The notes beneath the pieces are model-generated. The model was not told where the DNA came from and made no database searches. It worked only from the letters and a program-made list of their open reading frames with translations. A DNA stretch of 64,000 bases from Desulfurispirillum indicum S5. Lineage in GTDB: Bacteria; Chrysiogenota; Chrysiogenetes; Chrysiogenales; Chrysiogenaceae. The stretch covers positions 2,836,001 to 2,900,000 of the forward strand of contig NC_014836.1 in the NCBI RefSeq assembly GCF_000177635.2. Reading direction: 5' to 3'. Below are positions 19,537 to 28,654 of this stretch, piece by piece; the first letter of the stretch is position 1, and the number at the start of each line of letters is the position of its first letter. The position numbers and the translations under genes were made by a program.

Positions 19537-20322
19537 ATGACTGTGAACTCGTACCTCGTCAATTTAGCGAGTGATTTGGTGCTGTCTAGTACAGAAAAAT
19601 CAAATATTACAACATCTATCAATACGCTATCATCGCGGCTTGAGGCATATTTTGGCGGCGGTATAAATGAAAAGTTTCAATTCGGATCAAGTTGTCGAGG
19701 TACGATTCTGCCGAGAAAGGCTGATAAAAAATCGGATATAGATTACATGGTTATTTTTGATACCTCTGATGGTCAAAAAAAGCCACAAACGTACCTAGAT
19801 AGACTCAGGCGGTTTGCTGAGAATAAGTACTCACGATCAGAAATATCTCAATCTAGCCCCACAATAGTATTATCACTAAATCATATAAGGTTTGAGCTTG
19901 TACCTGCTGTGTATAGCTATGGATATCTAATTCCATCGCCAAGGTCCTCATGGGAAGAATGGATGTCAACAGACCCCACTTCTGCGAACCGGCAGATATC
20001 GGATAAAAACACCGCTGAGAACAATAAAATTAAACCTTTGGTTAGGTTGGTAAAATATTGGAACGCTACGCAAGGGTACCCGTTCGCTTCTTATGATTTA
20101 GAAAAATACATCGTCAACCAGAGTTACTGGTTCTGCACATCTTTAAAAGACTATTTTTACGATTTTTGGCAAAATTTTAGCTGCACCTACGATACTCCGC
20201 AATATATCAAGGATAAAGTAGAGCGTGCAAAAAATTATGCGACGAAAGCAAAGCAATATGAAGCCGATGACATGCCAGTATCGGCTGAAATCGAAATCAA
20301 AAAGATCGTTCCAATACTATGA
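19537..20322 (+). CDS. CD-NTase (cGAS/DncV-like nucleotidyltransferase) of a CBASS-like module
   Basis: 261 residues. Pol-beta-type nucleotidyltransferase signature: G50-S51-S52 with T56 (GSSCRGT), catalytic D67 and D69 in KSDIDYMV, third acidic residue E120 in RFELVPA. A helical second half follows (LVRLVKYWNATQG...). The family makes cyclic di- or trinucleotide second messengers on phage infection. It is shorter than DncV or most CdnE enzymes, so the helical lid domain is compact. RBS GGGGAG; start 24 bp after attC 1, so it is first in its cassette. It overlaps the membrane effector by 4 bp (ATGA). The product nucleotide cannot be predicted. Confidence 0.9.
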   Translation: MTVNSYLVNLASDLVLSSTEKSNITTSINTLSSRLEAYFGGGINEKFQFGSSCRGTILPRKADKKSDIDYMVIFDTSDGQKKPQTYLDRLRRFAENKYSRSEISQSSPTIVLSLNHIRFELVPAVYSYGYLIPSPRSSWEEWMSTDPTSANRQISDKNTAENNKIKPLVRLVKYWNATQGYPFASYDLEKYIVNQSYWFCTSLKDYFYDFWQNFSCTYDTPQYIKDKVERAKNYATKAKQYEADDMPVSAEIEIKKIVPIL

Positions 20323-21104
20323 CTGACGAAAAAGACGAAAGGGTTGATGAGGTATCTCGCTATTATCGTTCAGCGGGGAGGCTAGAGTTTATTGTGGCAG
20401 GTCTTTTCTGGATTAACGCCCTGCTTTCTTTGATTATTCTATTCTCTGAGGATATTCCTGTCCTATGGCAGAAATCATTACCGATATTATTTATTTTGAC
20501 AGTGCTTTTTCAGTTCGTCGCCTCGCAAGTAAATCGATTTTATCTAATCCCGAGAGCGGAACAGTTGAGAAGAAAGCAAATGCTTTCAGATTCTTTTGGC
20601 ACTCCGCTATCTCATGATAAAACGGCACTATACTATAATAACATGTATGCTCCTTCTATAAAGCGTCTAGGTGCAAACACTATGGAAAATGCATTTTTTA
20701 GCTCTGAAGTGGCTGGAAAAATGCTTATCACCAAACGGGCGCGGGTGCTTGTATATATTGCTTGTTGGATTTTTCTGTTTTCGTTACGAGGTATAGATTT
20801 AAATGTTATGATGTGGATAACGCAAATTATTTTTTCGGGCGAAATTGTTGCTCAGTGGCTTAGCTTGGAGGCCCTTAGAGTTCGCCAAGAACGAACATAT
20901 GAGAGACTGCATAACTACTTTTTACATAAGATCGGTGGCGACTCTGCGAAAGAGATTGCCACAATTCTGGATGCTTTCGTAGCTTATGAAACCGCCAAAT
21001 CGTCGTCTTCCTGCCTTCTTTCATCTAAAGTATTTCACAAACTAAATCCATCACTGACAAAAAAATGGGAGCAAATCCGCAATGATCTGGGTATGGATTT
21101 CTAA
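20319..21104 (+). CDS. four-TM membrane effector of the CBASS-like module (S-4TM type)
   Basis: 261 residues. Four hydrophobic segments at about 22-42, 53-72, 141-157 and 161-181, with a conserved-looking cytoplasmic loop (YYNNMYAPSIKRLGANTMEN, residues 105-124) and a C-terminal soluble tail. This matches the SMODS-associated 4TM (S-4TM) putative pore-forming effectors that are coupled to CD-NTases; the expected role is to open the inner membrane when the nucleotide is made, stopping phage by cell death or arrest. Its ATG overlaps the CD-NTase stop. No ancillary Cap2/Cap3 genes, so this would be a minimal two-gene system. The TAA stop lies in attC 2. Confidence 0.85.
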   Translation: MTDEKDERVDEVSRYYRSAGRLEFIVAGLFWINALLSLIILFSEDIPVLWQKSLPILFILTVLFQFVASQVNRFYLIPRAEQLRRKQMLSDSFGTPLSHDKTALYYNNMYAPSIKRLGANTMENAFFSSEVAGKMLITKRARVLVYIACWIFLFSLRGIDLNVMMWITQIIFSGEIVAQWLSLEALRVRQERTYERLHNYFLHKIGGDSAKEIATILDAFVAYETAKSSSSCLLSSKVFHKLNPSLTKKWEQIRNDLGMDF

Positions 21105-21182
21105 CAATCGCAGTCACGGCGACGCCCATTACATTGCGCCTTCGGCTCCATTTCAAGGGCGCGCGTGCTGCGGGCGTTACAA
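21101..21182 (+). other. attC site 2 (integron cassette recombination site)
   Basis: Same layout as attC 1: R boxes TAAC at 21102-21105 and GTTACAA at 21176-21182, L boxes CGCAG/CTGCG, an extra T before CAC/GTG, then an inner stem GCG-CGCCC/GGGCGCGC with extra G and A. The unpaired bases fall at the same places as in attC 1, which makes chance very unlikely. The effector gene stop codon is inside it. Confidence 0.93.
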
Positions 21183-21202
21183 ATTTTCGGATCTAAGGAG
21201 AA

Positions 21203-22528
21203 ATGGTATTGGGACAGGTAAGAGCGGAAGTTAATGATGGGTTGCTTTTCGATCATCCCGAACATAGGGATTTCTTAATTCCTTTCTTAAATGGATTTTT
21301 TGTTACTTGGGGGCGACGGCGAAGGGAGTATAATACAGAACTGTTCGTCTATTTCCTTTCTCCTGAGGATCACTTCAAAGAATCATATGGATTTGAAAAT
21401 GAGGTTCTATTGGTCTATGCCCCGTATGATCGTATGGAGCCTAGGACCTTTCAGGCGGTGGAACAAATTCTTGCAACATCGCCAGCTAAAGGAAGGGTAG
21501 AAACCCTAAGCTATTTCCTTATTACCGATGTCGAAGATATAGAGGAATGGATGGAGTCATATATATCTTCGCGGCAAGAATCACGGGTAGTTATCCCGTT
21601 TCACAGAGAATTGTTAGTTCGCGCAAAACAAAGCGGTGACGATTGGTTTGTAAGGAACTCACTCGACAAACATTTCTTCGGGAGGGATCTTTTTAACTAT
21701 TCATTACCTCTTATAGACGATGCCTACTTTTTTGGTCGTCAAAACCTCTTAATGGATTATTATGACTCAATAAAGCAAAGTGAAAACCGGGCTATCTTTG
21801 GATTAAGAAAAACTGGTAAAACCTCATTTTTATATAAGCTAAAAAGGCTTTGCGAGAGTGAAAGATCAGCTTTTGTATTTTACTATGATTGCAAGGTTCC
21901 TCATATACGAAAATCAAAATGGAATGAGTTTTTGTGCGACATAGCCAATGATATTGCCATAAAATCTGGTATAACAATTGAAGACGATTACAGTGAGCGT
22001 AGCGCATCAAGAGATTTTGAAAAATTAATTAGGAATGTCTATGAGTACGGAGAAAAAATCGTCTTAATGCTTGATGAGATAGAATATGTATCATTCGTCT
22101 CACCGAAAAACAGGCATTGGGCTGATGACTACATAGACTTCTGGCAAACGATGTGGTCCTGTGATGGGCGAAAAACTCAATCTTTCGAAGAAATATTCTT
22201 GGCAGGAGCAAACGAGTTATGCATGTTGCTTGAATCCGCCATGGAAGAACTTGGAGATAACCCAGGGATCACGGAAGAAATACGGGCGGCGGTAGCCGCG
22301 TTCCCAGAGGTTCTGGGGGAGCAGTACAAAGAGATTGGGCAGCAGTTGGATGCAGAGCCGGAGATATCCGTGAAGAATTTTGATCAAGTCACAGGCTTAG
22401 GGCCGAAAGTCTTGAAAAATATAAAACCACCGGGAGTTCTGCTAAAGATCTGGGATCTAGTCCAAGAGCGGCTAGCGGTTGAGGAAATTGAGTTTGATGT
22501 TCTTTGGCTTGAAGCCTTTCCCGTTTGA
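21203..22528 (+). CDS. cassette gene 3: truncated, chimeric P-loop ATPase
   Basis: 441 codons. Residues 1-180 are an unrecognised N-terminal region; then FGRQNLLM leads to Walker A GLRKTGKTS (200-208) and Walker B VLMLDEIEYV (about 287-296), as in STAND/archaeal-type ATPases of defence islands. At about residue 326 (22181) the AT-rich ATPase stops and a GC-richer, unrelated sequence with different codon use follows, so the C-terminal half of the ATPase appears lost and replaced. The start may be the ATG at 21203 or a TTG at 21209, which sits better relative to AAGGAG. No attC was found after it. Probably non-functional as an ATPase effector. Confidence 0.6.
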   Translation: MVLGQVRAEVNDGLLFDHPEHRDFLIPFLNGFFVTWGRRRREYNTELFVYFLSPEDHFKESYGFENEVLLVYAPYDRMEPRTFQAVEQILATSPAKGRVETLSYFLITDVEDIEEWMESYISSRQESRVVIPFHRELLVRAKQSGDDWFVRNSLDKHFFGRDLFNYSLPLIDDAYFFGRQNLLMDYYDSIKQSENRAIFGLRKTGKTSFLYKLKRLCESERSAFVFYYDCKVPHIRKSKWNEFLCDIANDIAIKSGITIEDDYSERSASRDFEKLIRNVYEYGEKIVLMLDEIEYVSFVSPKNRHWADDYIDFWQTMWSCDGRKTQSFEEIFLAGANELCMLLESAMEELGDNPGITEEIRAAVAAFPEVLGEQYKEIGQQLDAEPEISVKNFDQVTGLGPKVLKNIKPPGVLLKIWDLVQERLAVEEIEFDVLWLEAFPV

Positions 22529-22793
22529 GGCTGATGCTGGCCGCGAGAGAACACCGCTTGAGAAGGTCAACGGGATTTACCATCAGCTCAACTATATTGG
22601 CTACTATCGGGACTCAAAAATGAGCCGAGAGCGGCGATTCCGTGCATCTTTCAGTGATATGACGCATGCCGGGTTGGCGACATTCTGCCATCTGATGATT
22701 TCCAGGGACACTGATCTCGTGATGAAGGCTGCAGCCGCGTATGAATATTTGGGGTTAGGCACACGTATATTGCACTACGAAGCTAATGATTAG
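22497..22793 (+). pseudogene. 3' fragment of an unknown gene, probably frameshifted from the tail of the preceding frame
   Basis: 98 codons in the +1 frame relative to the end of the previous ORF. The two frames overlap at FDVLWLEAFPV (old frame) and FGLKPFPFEADAGRERT (new frame), and the new frame reads on naturally to LHYEAND at 22793, suggesting that 22182-22793 was once one gene and that a 1-nt shift split it near 22520. No RBS precedes the internal ATG at 22497. I do not recognise the family. Confidence 0.4.
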
Positions 22794-22906
22794 TTCAACC
22801 CGACAAGCTTCTCCGCGCGCTCCGGACCTAGCGGATTAAATGACACTTCAAGACACCCACAGTGCCTTTGACGCGCCAGCTTCGTGATGGCAGGGGCAAT
22901 TCTACC

Positions 22907-23005
22907 TCCCCCATTCGCGTATATTTGTGTTCATTCGTGGTGGAAACTGCTTTTCCCCCTGCCTTTCTTTGCGCCTTTGTGGGCTTTGTGTGAAAATCTC
23001 TTCGT
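22907..23005 (-). repeat. family B direct repeat, copy 1
   Basis: Runs from CCCCCATTCGCGTATATTTG to GGGCTTTGTGTGAAAATCTC. It matches 23196-23293 with about ten differences. The spacing of the copies is about 288 bp, with the right inverted-repeat arm in between. Confidence 0.85.
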
Positions 23006-23038
23006 TTTTGAGCAGTCGCTCGTTGCTGCTTTTCCCTG

Positions 23039-23206
23039 GCGTCTTCGCGACTTGAGTGAGCGCAGCGAACGGGCGTGAGATCCTGCCTTTCCATTCGCGT
23101 TTATTCGCGTCTATTCGCGGTAACTTCCGTGTCTTCCGTGATTTCCGTGGTTAAGCTCTTCCGGTTTCCCCTCCCCACAGTCTTTGCGTGAAATTTCCCC
23201 CATTCG
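23039..23206 (-). repeat. right arm of perfect 168-bp inverted repeat
   Basis: Exact reverse complement of 17903-18070 over all 168 positions. Its outer end overlaps the second family B direct repeat by about 10 bp. It faces katG, while the left arm faces uvrB. Confidence 0.97.
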
Positions 23207-23293
23207 CGTTTATTCCCGTTCATTCGCGGTGGAAACTGCTTTTACCCCTGCCTTTCTTTGCGCCTTTGCGGGCTTTGTGTGAGAATTTCTTTA
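23196..23293 (-). repeat. family B direct repeat, copy 2
   Basis: Second copy of the 98-bp unit at 22907-23005, with CGGTGGAAACTGCTTTTACC in its middle. Confidence 0.85.
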
Positions 23294-23321
23294 TCTGTGA
23301 ACGGTCTGCGGAAATAATTAT

Positions 23322-23350
23322 GCCCCCTGTACCACAAAGGCACAGGGGGC
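23322..23350 (-). terminator. Rho-independent terminator of katG
   Basis: GCCCCCTGT / ACAGGGGGC, a perfect 9-bp stem with an 11-nt loop, lies 31 bp after the katG stop. In the minus direction it is followed by a weak A/T-rich tract (ATAATTATTTCC). Confidence 0.75.
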
Positions 23351-23381
23351 AATCATCATTGAGGTTTCTGGGGGTCGTCAG

Positions 23382-25589
<2,208 letters not shown>

Positions 25590-25621
25590 TCAAAGTGGGT
25601 TCAGAAACGTTACAGCCAATG

Positions 25622-25644
25622 TTGCAATGCCGGTGAAATTGCAA
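25622..25644. promoter_or_regulatory. operator-like inverted repeat upstream of katG
   Basis: TTGCAAT (25622-25628) and ATTGCAA (25638-25644) are perfect 7-bp inverted arms with a 9-bp spacer, about 45 bp before the katG start. A second AT-rich imperfect palindrome (TAATATCTTTTTATTA, about 25680-25695) lies further upstream and is closer to the PerR box type. Either could be the target of the neighbouring Fur-family protein. Confidence 0.4.
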
Positions 25645-25750
25645 TCGGTAAAATCAAAATACCACAGCCCGAAAAGCAATAATATCTTTTTATTAAGAAA
25701 AATTCCTATCGATGGCCTGCATACAATCTCAGTCAATACGGCAAAGTGTC

Positions 25751-26194
25751 CTATTCGGCAGTTCCCAGGCACTTTTCACAGGTGCCATAGACCACGACAC
25801 TCTTCTTTTCAACCCGGCCCCAGCTTTGCAACTGTTCGGGCAGCGTCAGTTGATCAATGTCGTTCCATTCAAAATCCATAATTTCGCGGCACTTATGGCA
25901 GATCAGGTGGTGATGGCGGCCATGGGCTATTTCAAAGCGGGCCTGGGATTCCGCTGTCTCAACCCTGTTCACCAGCTCGTACTGAACAAAGGTGGCCAGC
26001 GTCCGGTAGATGGTATCCAGGGAGAGGGTCGGCATCTTTTTAATCAGGCGCTGGTGGAGCTGTTCAGCGCTGGGGTGATCCATTGACTGGGCCAGTTCCC
26101 TGAATATCTCAAGGCGCTGGGGCGTCAGACGCAGCCCCCTTTTGCGACACTCCTCGTGAAATACTTCCAGTTGGTGTTTTAATGATGCTTTCAC
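25751..26194 (-). CDS. Fur-family repressor, PerR-like
   Basis: 147 residues from a GTG ending at 26194, which has GGGGGG four bases upstream; an ATG six codons earlier (26212) is the alternative. Winged-helix N-terminus (GLRLTPQRLEIFRELA, TLSLDTIYRTLATF), metal-site His cluster HGRHHHLIC, and two CxxC motifs (CHKC, CEKC) for structural zinc. The position just before katG points to PerR-type peroxide sensing rather than iron control. It probably represses katG and itself. Confidence 0.88.
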   Translation of the reverse strand: MKASLKHQLEVFHEECRKRGLRLTPQRLEIFRELAQSMDHPSAEQLHQRLIKKMPTLSLDTIYRTLATFVQYELVNRVETAESQARFEIAHGRHHHLICHKCREIMDFEWNDIDQLTLPEQLQSWGRVEKKSVVVYGTCEKCLGTAE

Positions 26195-26333
26195 TTTTCC
26201 CCCCTGGACCATTTTCTCAGCCTGCCAGGAATATATCCTGATTAGTGTACGCCTTGCCCGCAAAAAGTCAATGTTGCCGAACCCTTAGCAGGCGTGTTTT
26301 GAAGCATTTCAGTAAGCTTTTAGGCAACCGGCC

Positions 26334-27707
26334 TCAGGGTATTGCCGCAAATTTCGCGTACATGCGAATGATCGCCTCGGTGCCCTTCCAGGCGGTGGGC
26401 AGGTGGAAGTTTTCGTTGGGGGAGTGGGCGCGGGAGCCGGGCAGGGCAAAACCGATCAGCAGGGTGTCAAGCCCCAGCAGATCGCGCAGCTCCGCCACTA
26501 TGGGTATGGAGCCACCATTGCGGATAAAGAGGGGCTCCCGGCCAAAGGTTTCCTTCAGCGCGTCAGCCGCAACTTCCATGAACGGGTTTTCCACGGAGGT
26601 GTGAAAGGGCTTGCCACCGGCCAGTTTATTGACTTTGATGGTTACGGACGAAGGCGCCTGGCTGGCGAAGTAATCGGCCACCATATCGGTGATGGCCACC
26701 GGATCCTGATCGGGCACCAGGCGCATGGATATCTTGGCAAATGCTTTGGCGGGCAGCACTGTTTTGGCGCCGGGGCCGGTATAGCCCCCCCAGATGCCGT
26801 TGACTTCCACGGTGGGCCGGCTCCACACCCGCTCCAGCACGGTGCGGTCGTGCTCGCCCCACAGGGCCTTCACGCCCACGCCCGCCTTGTATTTTTCCTC
26901 GTCGTAGGGAATCCTGGCCAGCAGCTCCCGCTCCCGGTCGGTGATTTCGCGCACCTGATCGTAGTAGCCGGGAATGCGGATATGGCCGTTTTCATTTTTA
27001 ATGGAAGCGATAATGCGCGCCAGGATTTCCGCCGGATTGGCCACGGCGCCACCAAAGCCCCCCGAGTGCAGATCGCGGTCGGGGCCGGTGCACTCCACTT
27101 CCATATAGGCCAGGCCGCGCAGGCCAAAGGTGATGCTGGGGGTATCCCGGTCCCACATGGCGGTGTCAGAGACCACCATGATATCCGCTTCAAAGCGCTT
27201 GCCGTGTTCCTTCAGAAACGTCGGCAGGTTTTCGCTGGCAATCTCTTCTTCGCCCTCTATGAGGAACTTCACGTTGACTGGCAGGCTCCCCGATGTCTTC
27301 AGCATGGCCTGGATGGCTTTGATGTGCATGAAGACCTGTCCTTTGTCGTCGGTGGCTCCCCGGGCCACAATGGTGTCGTCCTTGATGTGGGGTTCAAAGG
27401 GGCCGGTTTCCCACAGCTCCAGTGGATCGGCGGGCTGCACGTCATAGTGGCCATAGATCAGCACGGTTGGCGCTCCCGGCGCGTGGAGCCACTGCCCCGT
27501 CACCAGCGGATGCCCTCTGGTGGGCAGAATCTCCACCTGCTCCATGCCCGCCTCGGTCAGCAGCCTGGCGGTATACTCGGCACAGCGCACCATCTCGTCC
27601 GCGCACTGGGGATCACTGGACACCGAGGGGATGGTCAGCCAGTGGGTAAGTTCTTCTATATGAACACTGCGATGCTGCGTCAGGTATCTGCAGGCCTCTT
27701 CAAACAT
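26334..27707 (-). CDS. M20-family metallo-dipeptidase
   Basis: 457 residues. Di-zinc peptidase motifs in order: GHYDVQPAD (first metal His and catalytic Asp), ARGATDDKGQ (bridging Asp), EGEEEI (catalytic Glu and metal Glu), a lid/dimerisation insert with DLHSGGFGG, and a C-terminal His in LIGFALPGSRAHSPNENF. This fits the CNDP/PepV-like branch of M20 that cuts dipeptides with broad specificity. No signal peptide. It stands alone, 139 bp upstream of and on the same strand as the Fur-family gene; a gene-free repeat region lies upstream. Confidence 0.93.
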   Translation of the reverse strand: MFEEACRYLTQHRSVHIEELTHWLTIPSVSSDPQCADEMVRCAEYTARLLTEAGMEQVEILPTRGHPLVTGQWLHAPGAPTVLIYGHYDVQPADPLELWETGPFEPHIKDDTIVARGATDDKGQVFMHIKAIQAMLKTSGSLPVNVKFLIEGEEEIASENLPTFLKEHGKRFEADIMVVSDTAMWDRDTPSITFGLRGLAYMEVECTGPDRDLHSGGFGGAVANPAEILARIIASIKNENGHIRIPGYYDQVREITDRERELLARIPYDEEKYKAGVGVKALWGEHDRTVLERVWSRPTVEVNGIWGGYTGPGAKTVLPAKAFAKISMRLVPDQDPVAITDMVADYFASQAPSSVTIKVNKLAGGKPFHTSVENPFMEVAADALKETFGREPLFIRNGGSIPIVAELRDLLGLDTLLIGFALPGSRAHSPNENFHLPTAWKGTEAIIRMYAKFAAIP

Positions 27708-27929
27708 GGCACGCCTCCCGGAATCGAAATTTCCTCCAGTCTATCACAGGGACGGGGGAGCGCATAGCGCCGCAACCTCCCCGTGGGAGTTGACGCCCTC
27801 TGCCCTGAGCTCTTTGCCTATGTGCCCGTTGTGCAACTGGAAACTCTTGGCAAAATGGCGAAAAGTGATTACCATACCGGTTTCCCTTTTCCGCACGTAC
27901 AGGTGCCAAAAGAGGGAGAAGAAACCAGT

Positions 27930-28360
27930 TGTTGAAAAATCTCCTGCGGGCAACGCCGCAGATGCGAGCTTTTCAGCAGCCTGACAGTCGGCGCGTCCTG
28001 GCTGGGCCAGCCCACGGGGGAGAGACAGAAACAGGCCGTTCCCCCCTGAGCCCGTCCGGTGAATGCGACGCCTGGCTGGCAAGACCCGAAGGGACACTCA
28101 CAGGAAGTGAGTGGTCCGGCAGCACTGCAGGGAGGCAGGGGTCAGGCAACGCAAAGAGGCCCAGGTGCAAGGCGCGGGCAAAGCGAGGAGGGAGGCGTAC
28201 TCCCTGTACGTCGCAGTGACGAGCGATGCCCCGCAACACAGCAGATGGGGCTCTTTGAGCAGCCTGCTGTCGGATCTCCAGAACAGGCGAGCAATAAGCC
28301 GGAAAAACGGGCGTTCGGGGGGCGCGTTTTTGTGCCCTTTTTGGGCGGTCAAAAAGGGCA
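27930..28360 (-). repeat. family A dispersed repeat, long copy 3 (reversed)
   Basis: Reverse orientation relative to 5251-5690. In plus-strand reading it starts with GTTGAAAAATCTCCTGCGG, contains TCCCTGTACGTCGCAGTGAC, and ends with the hairpin TGCCCTTTTT (28333-28342) / AAAAAGGGCA (28351-28360). The second module seen in copies 1 and 2 (GGTTGCCGCC hairpin) is missing. Confidence 0.8.
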
Positions 28361-28514
28361 ATATCCGGAAACGAAAAGTGAAATACCAGATGAACCAAGC
28401 ATCTGCAATCAGCACTGCTTCCGCGCGGCAAACATCAGTAAAATAATGCCTTAAGCTAAGACGACCAGATGCGAAACTTCAGTTATTAACTGATCATTGA
28501 AAAACCAGAAAGCA

Positions 28515-28640
28515 GCAAGCAATTGAAAAATGCTCAGGTGCAAGGCGCGGGCAAAGCGAGGAGCGAAGCGTACCCCCTGTACGTCGCAGTGACGAGTGAT
28601 GACCGGCAACGCCGCAGATGAGTGTTTTTCAGCAGCTTGC
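28515..28640 (-). repeat. family A repeat, 125-bp copy in front of uvrA
   Basis: From GCAATTGAAAAATGCTCAGG to GATGAGTGTTTTTCAGCAGC, with the CTGTACGTCGCAGTGACGAG core between. The ends are imperfect inverted repeats (TGAAAAA..CTCA). The uvrA RBS AAAGGAGA begins at 28641, right after the repeat, so the uvrA leader is built from it. Confidence 0.85.
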
Positions 28641-28654
28641 AAAGGAGATATACC

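Larger units (their letters stand above)
22794..23381. other. gene-free region between cassette island and katG
   Basis: About 590 bases with no credible gene. It holds two 98-bp family B direct repeats (22907-23005 and 23196-23293), the right inverted-repeat arm between them, and the katG terminator (23322-23350). Confidence 0.7.
27708..28654. other. gene-free repeat region between dipeptidase and uvrA
   Basis: About 950 bases, divergent between the dipeptidase (leftward) and uvrA (rightward). It holds a long reversed family A copy (27930-28360) and a short one (28515-28640). Apparent open frames in it are repeat-derived. The short copy ends a few bases from the uvrA RBS. Confidence 0.7.

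Noticed and set aside
22528-22880. Third attC site after the truncated ATPase
   Set aside because: Searched for TAAC...GTTA pairs with paired L boxes around both possible gene ends; none folds like attC 1 and 2.
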